This document shows, in pieces, positions 1 to 10,721 of a stretch of DNA of 64,000 nt. A program made the translations under genes and the position numbers. Source of the DNA: Rhabditoides inermis. Its lineage: Eukaryota; Nematoda; Chromadorea; Rhabditida; Rhabditidae. The notes below the pieces were generated by a model. The model saw nothing but the letters and a program-made list of their open reading frames with translations, made no database searches and was not told where the DNA came from. The stretch lies in NCBI GenBank assembly GCA_963966185.1, contig CAWZYM010000222.1, positions 1 through 64,000 of the forward strand, in the 5' to 3' direction. Position 1 is the stretch's first letter. Each line of letters starts with the position of its first letter.

Positions 1-127
1 ATACACGCAACATTGTGCGTCACATCATAAAATGTGTCACATAATAGTTCTATGCGTACTAATTAACGACAGAGCTTGGGAATCAGAAAGAGAAGACATT
101 TCTATGAAATTCAACAAAAGCACATAT

Positions 128-456
128 ATTATCTGTTAAAAAGTACTTGCGTAAAGATATTAAGTTTGTCTTGACCCAATTCAACAAAAGCGCATGCATA
201 AAACGTTTACAAATACTAACACAAACCTGCGCATAACGGACAGTGGACACTAACAGATGAAATATAACAATACAAATGAATAACGTCATACGTCTAGAGA
301 GAGAAGACGGAAAGAGAGAAGAGAGAAGAGAGAGAGGGGGAAAGAGAGAGGTGCAGGTTTGTTTTAGTATTTGTAAACGTTTTATGCATGCGCTTTTGTT
401 GAATTGGGTCAAGACAAACTTAATATCTTTACGCAAGTACTTTTTAACAGATAATA
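128..456. repeat. Long hairpin element, copy A1
   Basis: Bases 128-230 are repeated as the reverse complement at 353-456, with a GA-rich loop of about 120 bases. The arms share the core AACAAAAGCGCATGCATAAA, which also occurs in four other hairpins in the window. No transposase is encoded, and the short open frames across it are shadows. It is probably a non-autonomous foldback element or MITE. Confidence 0.85.
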
Positions 457-900
457 CTTATTTAGATGACTTTCCATCAGCATATTCACGATTCGTCCCG
501 AGAAAAAGTTCAAATTACTAGAACGCAATTGCGACTTCAACGCTCCACCGTCTCATTCTTTCCATCGGTCAGTTATGTTATCACAACATACAGTGACAAC
601 ATACGGATAATTTGATAGTGTATTGCGCATCGCGGCTATTCATGACAGTTTTTAACAGAACACGCGCGGCGCGAGAGCGAAAAAGAGCGGGCCGTGAAAG
701 TGAAATCGTAAGAGTAGCAATCACAACGAATTGACCCAAAAAGAAAGTGGCCTGCGAGAGGCCCTTTCCAAAATAGACACCCCTTATTCGGCCATCATTC
801 GAATTGCATTGCGGTTGCGACGTGCCACGTATATGCGAAAGCTAAAGCAAACATAGCGTTCCGTCCCCTGTCCTATTACACCTATACACACGCTAATAGC
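457..900. other. Gene-free stretch upstream of the SLC35A gene
   Basis: I see no coding exon here. It should contain the promoter of the transporter gene that starts at 901, but there is no clear TATA box. A pyrimidine-rich tract lies just before the start codon. Confidence 0.5.
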
Positions 901-2882
901 ATGTCGTTTCTCAAATCCTTCCGTCCTTTCATTATCTTCCTGCAAAAGGGTAGACAAGAGCGCTATCGACAGGTGTGTGTGTGTTGATCGAATATTGATT
1001 GATTATCGATTGCTTTCAGTTATGGCTGGTGCTCACGTCTCTACAGTTCTTTATTCTCTTTATGCTGACAGTGCAGCAAACGATAATGCCGCTACTGACA
1101 CGAGCGGCGAGCAAGGTATTGATTGATTATTGATTGATTTGATATGTATTGATTCATGCCAGGACTCTTCATTTCTTCCTACCACATCGGTGTTTCTAAT
1201 GGAGATTATTCGAATAGCCACCTGCTCGGTTGTCGTTATTGTGAAAACGGGAGGACCGAGGGGGTGAGTGGTGTGTTGTTGCATGATAGTGCACCGAAAC
1301 AAATTTTCTGATTCTTCTTTACTTGTTAACTATTCTCCTTGCTTTGTAAAATCCTCATTGTTATGAAACACACTACAAGACCCACCACTACACTACTAAA
1401 CACTCTGACAGCCCTAGTCGCTTTCCAGATTCCTCGCCGAACTGCGCTCCTGTATTGTGGACAATGTTGCCGAGACTTGCAAGGTGGGTGATGTTGTTGC
1501 ACAATTTGTCTGTGGGGACAAGTGGGTATATTAGCGGCCAAGTAGCGGTCAGTCTCTTCGAAACTCTCTTCTGCGAAACGCTGACTGCGAAACGCCTTCG
1601 AAACACGACCGAACAGCGTGTTCCGAAGGCGTTTTGAAGGGGCTGTTTCAAAGAGACCGACAACACCTTATTTGTTGCATTCATATTCATCTATGTATAC
1701 TTATGCCTTCAGGTCTGCGTGCCAGCTCTCGTCTATGCATTCCAGAACAATCTCTACTATGTCGCCCTAGGAAACATCGACGCCACCACCTATAGTGTGA
1801 GTCCTTACTTTCAAGTTACTTTCACTTTCATGTTCGTTTTTTCTTTCCCTCTTTATCATCGGAGTGAGTTGAGAAACATGAACGGAAAATGAACGGTTTA
1901 TTATGCAATGGCGAATTGAGTGTCAATATCGAGACATCGAGTGCACATGAGTATTGATCGAATTATTGATTGATTAGAATTATTGATTGATTGATCAGTG
2001 TCTTGTCTCGTTTACGCGACGACAAACTGCCAGTGAGCGAGCTGCCGCTTGTGATCCAGCTTGTCTCCGGCGAGGATCTATTGATATATTGATATATTGA
2101 TTTATCGATCTATTATCGATTACCTTGTGGGCAAATGTGATGTAGGCCATGATGAGACGCGGCGCCTGGTATCCGTACGACGACGGCACCAGCAGACGAC
2201 CGTCGATCATCTAGGAATACGGTATAGTATCGGGTTACGGTACTCTACCGTACCTCCGCATCGTATCCGAACCAGCGACGCGACTCGGTGGGCGACATCA
2301 CGGGAACGTCGCGCACCTACAATCAATCAATACCAATCGATAATCAATCGATAATCAATACCGCCGAGTAGAGAGTGTCCTTCTTGTAGAGGGAGCAGCA
2401 GAGGACGCTGTATGCGAGATAGAAGTCGTCGCCATCCGGGAAGACGGACAGACGGTCGATAGGGCCTGTAAAGTAAACAAGTAAACAAAGGGGTAAACAA
2501 ACAAACAAACAAGTAAACAAGTAAACAAACAAACAAACAAACAAACAGACAACTCGCACCCATGACGCCGGGCGCGAATCGATGATGTCATCGCGGGTGA
2601 GGTCAAAGAGGTCGTGCTGGCGACAGGACAGCATCATCACAGCCTCATCGAACCACGCGATCGACGACGAGCAGAGAGAGGACGAGGGGGAGAACGAGAG
2701 AAGTTGCACTGCAAACGAGTATTGATTGATTATCGATTGATCGATCGATTACCCTGTGAATCGCCTGGCAGACCGATTCGAATGTGGTGCGGGCTTCGGC
2801 GGCGATGGCAGCATGGTCAAAGACGGTAGGCGACTGAGTGGAGAAGCGGGAGTGGTAGTGGTGCGCCTAGAAACGGGGGGGG

Positions 2883-2969
<87 letters not shown>

Positions 2970-3534
2970 GAGACCACTGACCCACGCCGCCCTCCTCTTA
3001 TTCGCCTCTGCCGAAGAGAACGCGCGCAGCGGATGGATATCCTTCTGCAAACAAGTAAACAAACAAACAAGTAAACAAGTAAACAAACAAACAACCCGAC
3101 CTCAGCCAGCACGTGGTGCTCGTCGTTGCCGATGAAGGTGTGTCGGCAGATGCCGAACGGCTGGTCATCGTGCGGCACGACACCGGCGTCTTCTCAAAGC
3201 GTTGGCTGTAATCGATAATCAATCGATAATTAATCAATCGATACACGTACACTATCTTGGTGACGGCCTCGTAGTCGACGGGCGACGAGTGATCGAGAAT
3301 GGGTTGGAGGGGCATAGACAGGGGAGTGTCGAAGATGGAAGGGGGCAGCTCCTGCAGAAATCGATAATCGATCGATATCTAGGAGGAAAGGAGGAAAGGA
3401 GGGAGGGAGGAAGGGAGGGAGGGAGGGAGGGAGGGAGGGAGGGAGGGAGGGAGGGAGGGAGGGAGGGAGGGAGGGAGGGAGGGAGGGAGGGAGGGAGGGA
3501 GGGAGGGAGGGAGGGAGGGAGGGAGAGAGAGAAG

Positions 3535-3565
<31 letters not shown>

Positions 3566-4528
3566 AGGGAGAGAGACCTGCACGTAAGTGGGAATGGAGG
3601 CGATTCCCCTGTTGAATCGGCTCACTCCTCCGAGAGTCGCGATGCGAGTAGCGAGAGCTGGAAGCGGCATCTTGCCGGTGAGAGGGGTCAGTATGAAATG
3701 AACACCTCTCCGCTGCATCCCCAATTCACTCATCCATCTTTAGAGCATGCTGATTTCTCAATCTCAAAAATGCAAATTCCAGGTGACCTATCAACTGCGC
3801 ATTCTCACCACCGCTATTCTCTCGGTGTGTCTACTGTCCAAAGTGATCTCCAAGACTCAGTGGGCGGCGCTTGTTGGTGAGTATCGACTGATTATCGATT
3901 TTTTGATTGATTTAATAATTTTCAGGCGGTCTCGGCGGTGTGGTGATCGTGCAGCTGGAGAGAAGTGCGCCGCAGTCTGGCAAAGGTGGGGGCGGGTTCT
4001 GAGTGGGCGGGGCATAGCATTCCTTATAGAATCCGGTTCCCTACTACTCGGTCTGGCAGCCGTATTCGCAATGTGCTGGACGTCCGCATTCGCAGGTAGG
4101 TGTTATCTCTCTCTCCCTCTTTCTCTCCCTCTCTTTCTCTATCTCCCTCTCTCCCCCCCCTCTCTCGCTATCTATCTCTCCCCTCTCTCTCTCCTCTCTC
4201 TTTCTCTCTCTTCTCTCTCTCTCTCTTCTCTCTCTCTTCTCTCTTTCTCTTCTTTCTCTCTATCCCCTTTCTCCACTCTCTCCCTCCCTCCCTTTCCATC
4301 TCTCCTTCTCTCTTCCTCTTTTCCTCTCTCTCCCTCTCTTTCTCTATCTCCCTAAACTCCCCCCCCTCTCTCGCTATCTATCTCTCCTCTCTCTCTCTCC
4401 TCTCTCTTTCTCTCTCTTCTCTCTCTTCTCTCTTTCTCTTCTTTCTCTCTTCTCTCTCTCTCCCCTTTCTCCACTCTCTCCCTCCCTCCCTCTCCATCTC
4501 TCTTCCTCTCTTCCTCTCTCTCTCCCTC

Positions 4529-4559
<31 letters not shown>

Positions 4560-5249
4560 CCTCTCCACCCTCCCCCCTCTAGGCGTCTACTTCGAGCGTG
4601 TGCTCAAGGGCAGTTCCGTCTGTGTGTGGGTGCAGAACCTGCGTCTCTCTCTTCTCACCATGCCCTTCGCTCTCTGCACTATGCTCGTCAGTGATGGCTC
4701 CGAGGTTGTGTCCGGCGGACTACTACAGGTGGGCGGGACTTGATTGGGCGGAACTTTTCTGCATGTTTTGTGTCTAATGGTGTGGTAAAACGATGAAATA
4801 ACAGTTCTTTACACGTAGTATGATTCGTATGTATGTAGTTCTTTTTTACTTTTTCGTTTTCACTTGTGACTCTCGCTTGCAGGGCTGGACTTCTCTTGTC
4901 TGGCTGGTTACAGTACTCTCCGCCCTGGGTGGTCTCCTCGTATCCGCCTGCATCAAACACGCCGACAACGTGCAGAAGACCTACTGCCAAACCATAGCCA
5001 TAGGTGAGGGGCGGGGCATGTGGGGGCGGGACCTATCCACCTGTTCAGGACTCACCGCTCTCATGTCAGTTCACATGGGCGATACGGAACTGTCACCACA
5101 CTTACTCATGGGGGTACGTAAATGCAATTTTTTTTTACAAATAGTAATAACTAATATTTCAGGTGGGTGCGGTGATAGCATCAGCTGTGGTGTACGCTCT
5201 TTATCCAGCTGATCGAAAAGACTACACTCCACTGCCAACGAGAGAACAC

Positions 5250-5252
<3 letters not shown>
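901..5252 (+). CDS. Nucleotide-sugar transporter, SLC35A family (UDP-galactose/UDP-GlcNAc type)
   Basis: This is a Golgi or ER antiporter that exchanges a nucleotide sugar for UMP and feeds glycosylation. About twelve exons join in consistent phase. Exons 1-6 are 901-972 (ATG), 1020-1115, 1163 to about 1265, about 1427-1479, 1712-1797 and from 3782; the last ends with TGA at 5250-5252. Family hallmarks are LTVQQTIMPLLTRAASK in helix 1, QNNLYYVALGNIDATTY, VTYQLRILTTAILSVCLLSK, GVYFERVLKG, WVQNLRLSL and LLVSACIKHADNVQKTY. These match the SLC35A UDP-galactose and UDP-N-acetylglucosamine carriers, but the exact substrate cannot be read from sequence. The large intron at about 1798-3781 holds an antisense gene, and intron 4 holds a palindromic element. 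The first exon is the least certain; it was chosen because it joins in phase to exon 2 and gives a basic cytosolic N-terminus. Confidence 0.88.
1548..1661 (-). repeat. Palindromic element, family D, copy D1
   Basis: The ends are GTCAGTCTCTTCGAAAC and its imperfect complement. The interior also folds back (GCCTTCGAAACAC against GTGTTCCGAAGGC). It lies in intron 4 of the transporter gene. Relative to copies at 14.2 and 40.4 kb it is inverted. It has no coding capacity. Confidence 0.75.
2012..3670 (-). CDS. Unidentified multi-exon gene nested antisense in an SLC35A intron
   Basis: I do not recognise the family. Exon-like blocks on the minus strand, in order, are: a 5' exon from ATG 3670 (MPLPALATRIATLGGVSRF..., basic and mitochondrial-presequence-like); ELPPSIFDTPLSMPLQPIL; DDQPFGICRHTFIGNDEHHV; KDIHPLRAFSSAEANKRRAAW; an exon with HHYHSRFSTQSPTVFDHAA; AWFDEAVMMLSCRQHDLFDL; DRLSVFPDGDDFYLAYSV; VRDVPVMSPTESRRWFGYDA; MIDGRLLVPSSYGYQAPRLI; and a last exon ending HWQFVVA with TAA at 2012-2014. 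The last four exons join cleanly in phase 0. About three upstream junctions do not fit in phase without an unusual acceptor or an unseen microexon, so the model is provisional and partial decay is possible. Introns hold (GGGA)n, AAACAAAC and ATCGAT-type repeats. The N-terminus suggests a mitochondrial protein, which is an inference only. Confidence 0.6.
3405..3523. repeat. (GGGA)n microsatellite
   Basis: A nearly pure run of GGGA units, continuing into (GA)n to about 3570. It lies in an intron of the nested minus-strand gene, where the transcript would read CCCT/CT. Confidence 0.95.
4101..4580. repeat. CT-rich expanded intron
   Basis: Almost pure pyrimidine (CTCTCTC, CCCTCTCT, TTTCTCT) between the donor at about 4095 and the acceptor at about 4581 of the transporter gene. 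Two segments of about 200 bases (4108-4330 and 4331-4500) are near copies. The long open frames here are artefacts of composition. Confidence 0.9.
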
Positions 5253-5295
<43 letters not shown>

Positions 5296-5362
5296 AACAT
5301 TTTGAAAATGCACGGGTTACGATATTCATAATAATTGTTTCTACGAGTGAAAATACATGTGC

Positions 5363-5368
5363 AATAAA
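5363..5368 (+). terminator. Poly(A) signal AATAAA of the SLC35A gene
   Basis: A canonical hexamer about 110 bases after the stop codon, beyond a (GA)n run in the 3' UTR. Confidence 0.6.
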
Positions 5369-5483
5369 TGTTGAACGTTGGATTGAAGTGGCTCGCAAAA
5401 TCAAATAGAAAAAAGTGTGGTTCAAAAAAAAAGAGTGAATTGGAATAACTCACAGTTACAAGTAGACAACAGTTTTGTGCAGA

Positions 5484-6333
5484 TCACTTAGCGCACCGCA
5501 GCATCGGAGTGGGCACGATCAACTTGTACTCGTTATCCGCGCGACGCACGGACAATTCGCCCTCCCACACACTCGCAATCGTCACATCATCGTGTACCTG
5601 AAAGAAATAGAGAGATTCAACGCATTGAACAATAACATACATGTTCCGCTTTCATAGTGTTCTTCATTCTCGAACCACCGTAATTTGAAGGTGTCTTGGG
5701 ATCTAGCAACAGACCGATGTCTTCGTTGCTCAGATCACGTAGCGTCCACACACCTCGCGGCTAAAAAATGTTTGTGATCATCTTGCTTTCACAACTGTAG
5801 ATATTTTACGTTTAACTTGTAGCACTTACACGGCTAGTACACAGCATATTCGTACAGCACACCCCGGTTGGATGGACCTCCCACTGTAGACGCTAAGTAT
5901 ATAGTTTTACCTGAATTTAACAGTGCAACCGTAACTGATCGGTTTATCGCCTGTGTCATTTATCTGCAGTCCATAGAACTAAAAAGAACACTATAATGAA
6001 AAAATATTTTTATTCAGGGCTCACATCCTTTTCATCGAGTAGTTGCTGTCTGGCCTGTGTGGATTGAGGCAAGTGGAGTTTTCCGCCTCGCATATAGTTC
6101 AGCATCAACCGGAAGTGCTCCGGATCACGATCGATGAACACCTCATCCTGAACAAAAAACTCGTTGTGACTGGTTTTCGAGCGACTAATCCAATAAGTAG
6201 CACTATTCACCTGCTGATTCCACCTGTCGCTAACGAGTGCATCGAAGAAGGATCCGGGGAAGCTACTGAGAGTGGATGTGGTGGTCTCGAATACGCGGCC
6301 ACCCACGTTGAGGCGAATGCGGTCGGCAGACAT
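5484..6333 (-). CDS. BTB/POZ (T1-type, KCTD-like) protein 1
   Basis: A potassium-channel tetramerisation (T1/BTB) fold protein. Many relatives are adaptors for cullin-3 ubiquitin ligases, but that role is not shown here. The first exon (ATG 6333) reads MSADRIRLNVGGRVFETTTS and ends SDRWNQQ. The next gives EVFIDRDPEHFRLMLNYMRG, the classic T1 beta/alpha signature. Later exons give FYGLQINDTGDKPISYG, PRGVWTLRDLSNEDIGLL and a last exon ending KLIVPTPMLRCAK, with TGA at 5484-5486. Start choice: ATG 6333 is the first Met and puts LNVGG at the usual distance. Two related copies lie at 8.97-10.7 kb on the same strand, so this is a local paralogue cluster. It has no membrane segment. The exon near 5.83-5.88 kb is uncertain. 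Confidence 0.8.
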
Positions 6334-6774
6334 GGAAGCGACGTCGTGTGGCAACGACGCAATCGGCTATGGCGGGCGCTTGGGGGAGGGACACGGGGAG
6401 GTCACACTTGCTGCCCACAGCGTCGTGGCGGCAAAATCGAATCTCACTATACCGCTGTTTCGTATGGCCTCAGGCTTCCCGCCGCGCCAATCGCTACTCG
6501 ACAGGCCCTTCCGGACCCACCACGTATTTGACTTTTTAACCGACCTCTCTCTGCCAAAAATGAGACGGACAACCGACGTAGTGTACAAAAATGAGATGAA
6601 ATTGATGGACACAGCGCGTATATCTCTTTCGGACACACCACGTATTTTGCAAAAATAAGACGGACAATGGACAATGCATGTGCCTGCATGTGACAATGCA
6701 TGTGTGAATGCAGAGCACACGTGTTTTCTCAGCTGCCAGTCGGCTACTCTTGCATTACTCATGGCCTACATGAA

Positions 6775-6780
6775 TTTATT
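6775..6780 (-). terminator. Poly(A) signal of the secreted peptide gene
   Basis: TTTATT on the plus strand reads AATAAA in the gene's orientation, about 220 bases after its stop codon. Confidence 0.45.
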
Positions 6781-6997
6781 TGCGTTGTGCTGTGCATAGT
6801 GTTGTCTTTTCGGGAGTGGCTCGGGTTCGTTTCGTGACAATAGATGAGGTGATAGTCGCAGCGGTGAGTGACAGACGATTCTCGTCGACTTTGTTCTCTG
6901 ATCCCATCATCATCGAGTTCTCTCATAGTAATGTGTCTGTTATCGTGTTGCATCTTTATCCGAGTAAATGAGTGTAGTTGTAGTGCAGTATTCGCCA

Positions 6998-7398
6998 TCA
7001 CTTGGATTCTTTTCCGCCATCGAATGGCCCTGCTCGGTGGTTGCATCCACTGCACACGCATACGGGAAGACCGCGGTCCTCGCAGTGCCCGCTGCCACAG
7101 TTCTGAAACAACGAAACGGTTAGAAGAGAGGTTATAATTATAATACGAGCGGATATAAAGTTGCAAACAGAAAGTGCGCCGCCCGCCTCTCTTTCTTCCC
7201 ACGACGCGAAGAGAGTACTAGAGCAAATATAACCAGGTCCGCGTCGCGTGTCTACCATCTGCGTGCGGCGGCGGCTGGTGCCTTTGGTGTTTCCGACTGT
7301 ACCTGTGCCCTGCAGCTGGCGATGCAGTCTCCTTGGGTACACGCGGTCACGGATGCGACCACCGAGAAGAGAAGAACGAGCAGAAGGAGGAAACGCAT
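6998..7398 (-). CDS. Secreted cysteine-rich peptide, CS-alpha-beta defensin-like
   Basis: Two exons, 7398-7303 and 7102-6998, join in phase 0 to give 66 residues. Residues 1-19 are a clear signal peptide (MRFLLLLVLLFSVVASVTA). The mature part has eight cysteines, with CxxxC (CIASC), GxxC (GSGHC) and CxC (CVC), in the order expected for cysteine-stabilised alpha-beta antimicrobial peptides. It ends in a charged tail, GGKESK. A TATA-like box lies about 35 bases upstream of the ATG, and an AATAAA follows the gene. Known nematode peptides of this fold are antimicrobial and infection-induced; such a role here is inference from the cysteine pattern. The alternative is an unrelated secreted disulfide-rich peptide. 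Confidence 0.8.
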
Positions 7399-7431
7399 CC
7401 CGAATGATGGACGCTGGAGGAATAACCACCA

Positions 7432-7439
7432 TTTTATAT
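7432..7439 (-). promoter_or_regulatory. TATA box of the secreted peptide gene
   Basis: ATATAAAA on the minus strand, about 35 bases before the start codon, which implies a very short 5' leader. Confidence 0.6.
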
Positions 7440-7717
7440 CACCCTGGTGTGGTGATACCGAATGTTGTCACTTTAGCTATCGCGAGATTGTGTTATTTGC
7501 CCATAAAGTTGTTATGTTCATCGCGTGTTGTTATGTCATTTGAGTGTGAACATATAGCAACGTAACAACGTAGCAATATAACACCATTTATATGTGCATA
7601 TTGATATGGTCATTCGAGTCGGATCATAAATTTGCTGAACATTTGATGTACTTTTTTATTATAGGAGATTTTTTGTCAAGAATCATACAATCATAATATG
7701 TATTATAGAGAGATTAG

Positions 7718-7951
7718 TTAGACTGATATGTAGAAAGAACACCAGCCGATATACAAAATAACTAATAGAACAAAACGCCATATCAAACGATACCAACTGA
7801 CAGCTTCGAAAGATTCTTCCTTTTCCGGTACAGTGTTCCGTAGCTCCTTCGAATCGTTTACTGGGTAGTCGTGGAACTTGCCGCCACAGATTCCATCACT
7901 CTCAGCTCTCAGCGAGTTTCCGCGTCCTTCTCTCGCCCCACTGTCCCACAT
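7718..7951 (-). CDS. Possible small tail-anchored membrane protein
   Basis: An open frame of 77 codons from ATG 7951 to TAA 7718-7720. It ends in one strong hydrophobic helix, LIWRFVLLVILYIGWCSFYI, with only a valine behind it, as in tail-anchored proteins. The frame stays open upstream to a good splice acceptor (TTTTGACAG) at about 7995, so this may be the last exon of a longer gene, but no earlier exon was found. A run of ten G/C at 7961-7970 makes the upstream frame sensitive to sequencing error. I recognise no family. It could be a chance frame. Confidence 0.4.
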   Translation of the reverse strand: MWDSGAREGRGNSLRAESDGICGGKFHDYPVNDSKELRNTVPEKEESFEAVSWYRLIWRFVLLVILYIGWCSFYISV

Positions 7952-8141
7952 ACGTGCTCTCCCCCCCCCCTTTTTGCTGCCTCCAGATCGTTTCTGTCAA
8001 AAGACAAAAAAATCGTATTGTATCAAGCGCACCGCGTGAATTTTCATTCGTTGAATTCTCCCTCTTTCGTCTCATTGGCAGTAAACAGTAAACCAACTTT
8101 CTGCTTCACACAGCAGTCATAGTTCAATACACGTCTCGAAG

Positions 8142-8310
8142 GAAATAATTTATTATACGACATTCCCTTAGAATAGCGAAATAGAATAATTTGATCTGCG
8201 GCGCTCCCTTAGGATTAAGATAGTAGAATAATTTGATCTGCGGCACTCCCTTAGGATTACGATATGAGAATAACTTGATCTGCGGCATTTTCTTAGAATT
8301 ACGATAGAAG
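8142..8310 (-). repeat. Tandem repeat, family E, about 42-base unit
   Basis: Three to four units of the form AATAATTTGATCTGCGGCAC...CTTAGGATTACGATA. The same unit occurs in the opposite orientation at 13.97-14.37 kb. Confidence 0.8.
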
Positions 8311-8817
8311 AACGACAGGTCTATGAGAAAAATACTAAATACATCAGATATAATTTTGCTCTCTTCCGCTGATGTGGGCGGCTACAGTATATTTTATGTG
8401 TTTATCCACGCTTCTTCGCACGCAGAAATGATAAACGCTGACCAGTTATTCTCAATCAATCCAAAATAAGCACATGAGTTCGTAGATCTACGAAATGAGT
8501 TCGCGGGTTCTTCGCGGGTTCGATTCGGTCACCGCCAAATGTTTTGCTCGTGTGAAAATGAGGAGTTGTGGCATGTTGTGGCAGAAATAAGTCGCCACTG
8601 TACTTTTAAAAGTGGCGGAATACAGCTCGAATTCAAACCTACTGGTTAGAAATGTTCGTTTGAAAAGGAGCGTCAAAATTATCGTCAAAATATCGTCAAA
8701 ATTATAGACTCGCATACAATTGGAGAAATTTCCAATTTCGCCGCCACTCATTTCCAATTTTTGAGCGTAAAACATTTCTGTACTATAGAGCTGTACATGC
8801 GTTCGTGCGGTTATCGG
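8311..8817. other. Intergenic region without a recognisable gene
   Basis: Nothing coding is seen. It lies downstream of the truncated BTB copy, with respect to that gene's strand, and holds short local duplications such as 'aaattatcgtcaaaat'. Confidence 0.5.
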
Positions 8818-8819
8818 AG

Positions 8820-8912
<93 letters not shown>

Positions 8913-8925
8913 AGAGAGAGAGCAG
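8818..8925. repeat. (GA)n microsatellite
   Basis: Nearly pure GA run of about 105 bases. Confidence 0.95.
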
Positions 8926-8969
8926 ATGGCGTGTGCGCGGGAGCGTGAGAACTTGAGGACCATGATTCC

Positions 8970-9565
8970 TTACGTTAGCGGGAAGCACCACAGCGGGAAG
9001 ATTTTGTGTTGTTCATTGTGAATTGCCACGATCTGAGCTACCACGCACGTCGTAATAAGTTATATCACGTGACTATGTGAACATACCTAATAAAAAAATC
9101 TAATAAATTCTCACCATGAGATGGCACATCGAACAAGTTGAGTCGACGGCGCTCTTCCAGAAAGTCCCCCCTCAACCAAAAAAAGTAAAGACACTCATTG
9201 CTTGAAGATACTCACTTGAACAAGATTCGGTCACCGGAGCAGAGGATCTCGTCGTCGGGATCGTCCAGCGTCTTCTTGGTCACCTTTTCCTCCTTCATAG
9301 TCTCCAGCTGAACGAGCATCTCCTCGAGTCCATAGAACTTAAACATAATCCCCCTTATTTCTCTCTTTCTCTCTCTCTCTCTCTCGCTCTCTCTCTCTCC
9401 TCACGTCAGCCTCCTCTCGCAGCTGTTTGCGCGCAGTCTCCGACTCTGGAACGTCGATGGAGCAGCCACGCAGGTAGTTGATGATGAGAAGGAAGTGCTC
9501 CGGATCGCGGTCGATGAACACTTCGGAAGAGGGCTGAACGAGGTCATTTGAGAGAGCGAGAGGGG

Positions 9566-9597
<32 letters not shown>

Positions 9598-9747
9598 TGA
9601 GAGAGAAGGGGAGGGAGGGATGGGGGATGGAGGGAGAGTGAGTGAGTCATACCTGCTGGTTCCACCTGTCGGATACGAGAGTGTCGAGGAAGGATCCGGG
9701 GAAGCGACGGAGGGTGGCTTCCTTCGCAGCAAAGCAGTCGGCAGTCT
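8970..9747 (-). pseudogene. Truncated KCTD-like BTB copy fused behind its neighbour
   Basis: The exons resemble KCTD copy 2: ATLRRFPGSFLDTLVSDRWN, EVFIDRDPEHFLLIINYLRG, an exon starting FYGLEEMLVQLETMKEEK, and LEERRRLNLFDVPS; a last piece gives HKIFPLWCFPLT with TAA at 8970-8972. The first part of the BTB fold (the LNVGGRVFET strand) is missing. In its place is a second copy of the last 30 or so bases of the neighbouring gene, so the sequence reads LLPTALLRRK-stop and then again that block followed directly by the BTB remainder. This looks like unequal recombination between paralogues. It has no start codon or promoter of its own. An assembly error is the main alternative. Confidence 0.65.
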
Positions 9748-10721
9748 TCACTTCCTTCGCAGCAAAGCAGTCGGCAGTAGAAATTGAAAGTACCTGTCAC
9801 CAAGTCGCTCTTGCGCAGTCACAGCAACATGATCCATGTGCGCCTCAAATGTGAAGTTTCAAGTAGAAAGAATCGACTTTCGGATTCTCAACATACATGA
9901 GTGACGCGCACATCGAACAACTTGAAGAGATCGTCTATGCCCTCACGGTCGATGTCAGGCAATGAGGTCTGCAAACACGATTCTTACTGCAAACCTATCA
10001 ACTGGCATGGATACCCAGCCGTAGTCTTTGTTGCAGCAAGGTACAGTGGGCAGCGGCTCTCCGTGAAGACGCAGCTCGCCGTACAGCTCCTCGCGCGACG
10101 TCGCCCCGAAAAGAAACATTGCAAACTGCATGTGGCGCATACCTGAACACGACTTCATCTCCGACATGAAGCGGCTCGGTGTCGAGGCGTCGCGTCTCCT
10201 TACCAGCCTCCAGCTGAGCGCGCATCTCCACCAGTCCAAAGAACTTGAACAGAATCTCTCTTCTCTCTCTCTGTCTCTCTCTCTCTTCACATCAGCCTCG
10301 TCGATCATCTCCTGTAGAGCCTGCGCAGTGTCCGGAATGGTGATGCGACAGCCGCGAAGTTGAGAATGGAGTGGAAGTGCTCCGGGTCACGATCGATGAA
10401 CACCTCGGAAGAGGGCTGAAGAAGTTAGTTGAGACAGAGAGAGGGAGAGAGAAAGAGAGAAAGGGAGAGAGAGATAGGGAGAGAGAGGAGAGGGAGGGGA
10501 GAGGGGAGATGGGAGAGAGCGAGCGAGAGAGAGGGAGAGAGAGAGAGAGAGAAAGAGAGAGAAGGCACGGAGGGATAAATAAGACGTACCTGCTGGTACC
10601 ACCTGTCGGATACGAGAGTGTCGAGGAAGGATCCGGGGAAGCGACGGAGGGTGGCGGCAGTCGTCTCGAACACACGACCACCCACGTTGAGGCAGATGCG
10701 GTCCCCATTCGGAGACGGCAT
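9748..10721 (-). CDS. BTB/POZ (T1-type, KCTD-like) protein 2
   Basis: Paralogue of the gene at 5.5 kb. Exon 1 (ATG 10721) reads MPSPNGDRICLNVGGRVFET and ends SDRWYQQ. Exon 2 carries EVFIDRDPEHFHSILNF. Later exons start FKFFGLVEMRAQLEAGKETR and FAMFLFGATSREELYGELRL, then give IDREGIDDLFKLFDVRVTH. The last exon starts FTFEAHMDHVAVTAQERLGD and ends LLPTALLRRK, with TGA at 9748-9750. The tail aligns with the last residues of the first paralogue (KLIVPTPMLRCAK), which supports the stop. The first intron is a GA/CT-rich tract (10429-10590). The function is probably that of an oligomerising adaptor; the partner is unknown. Confidence 0.78.

Noticed and set aside
83..521. Open frames with CVSICKRFMHALLLNWVKTN-like sequence on both strands, also at 55.3-55.7 kb
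   Set aside because: They read the arms of hairpins A1 and A2; the same peptide on both strands is a consequence of the palindrome.
4100..4582. Long Ser/Leu/Pro open frames
   Set aside because: Pure CT-rich intron; the frames exist only because CT repeats lack stops.
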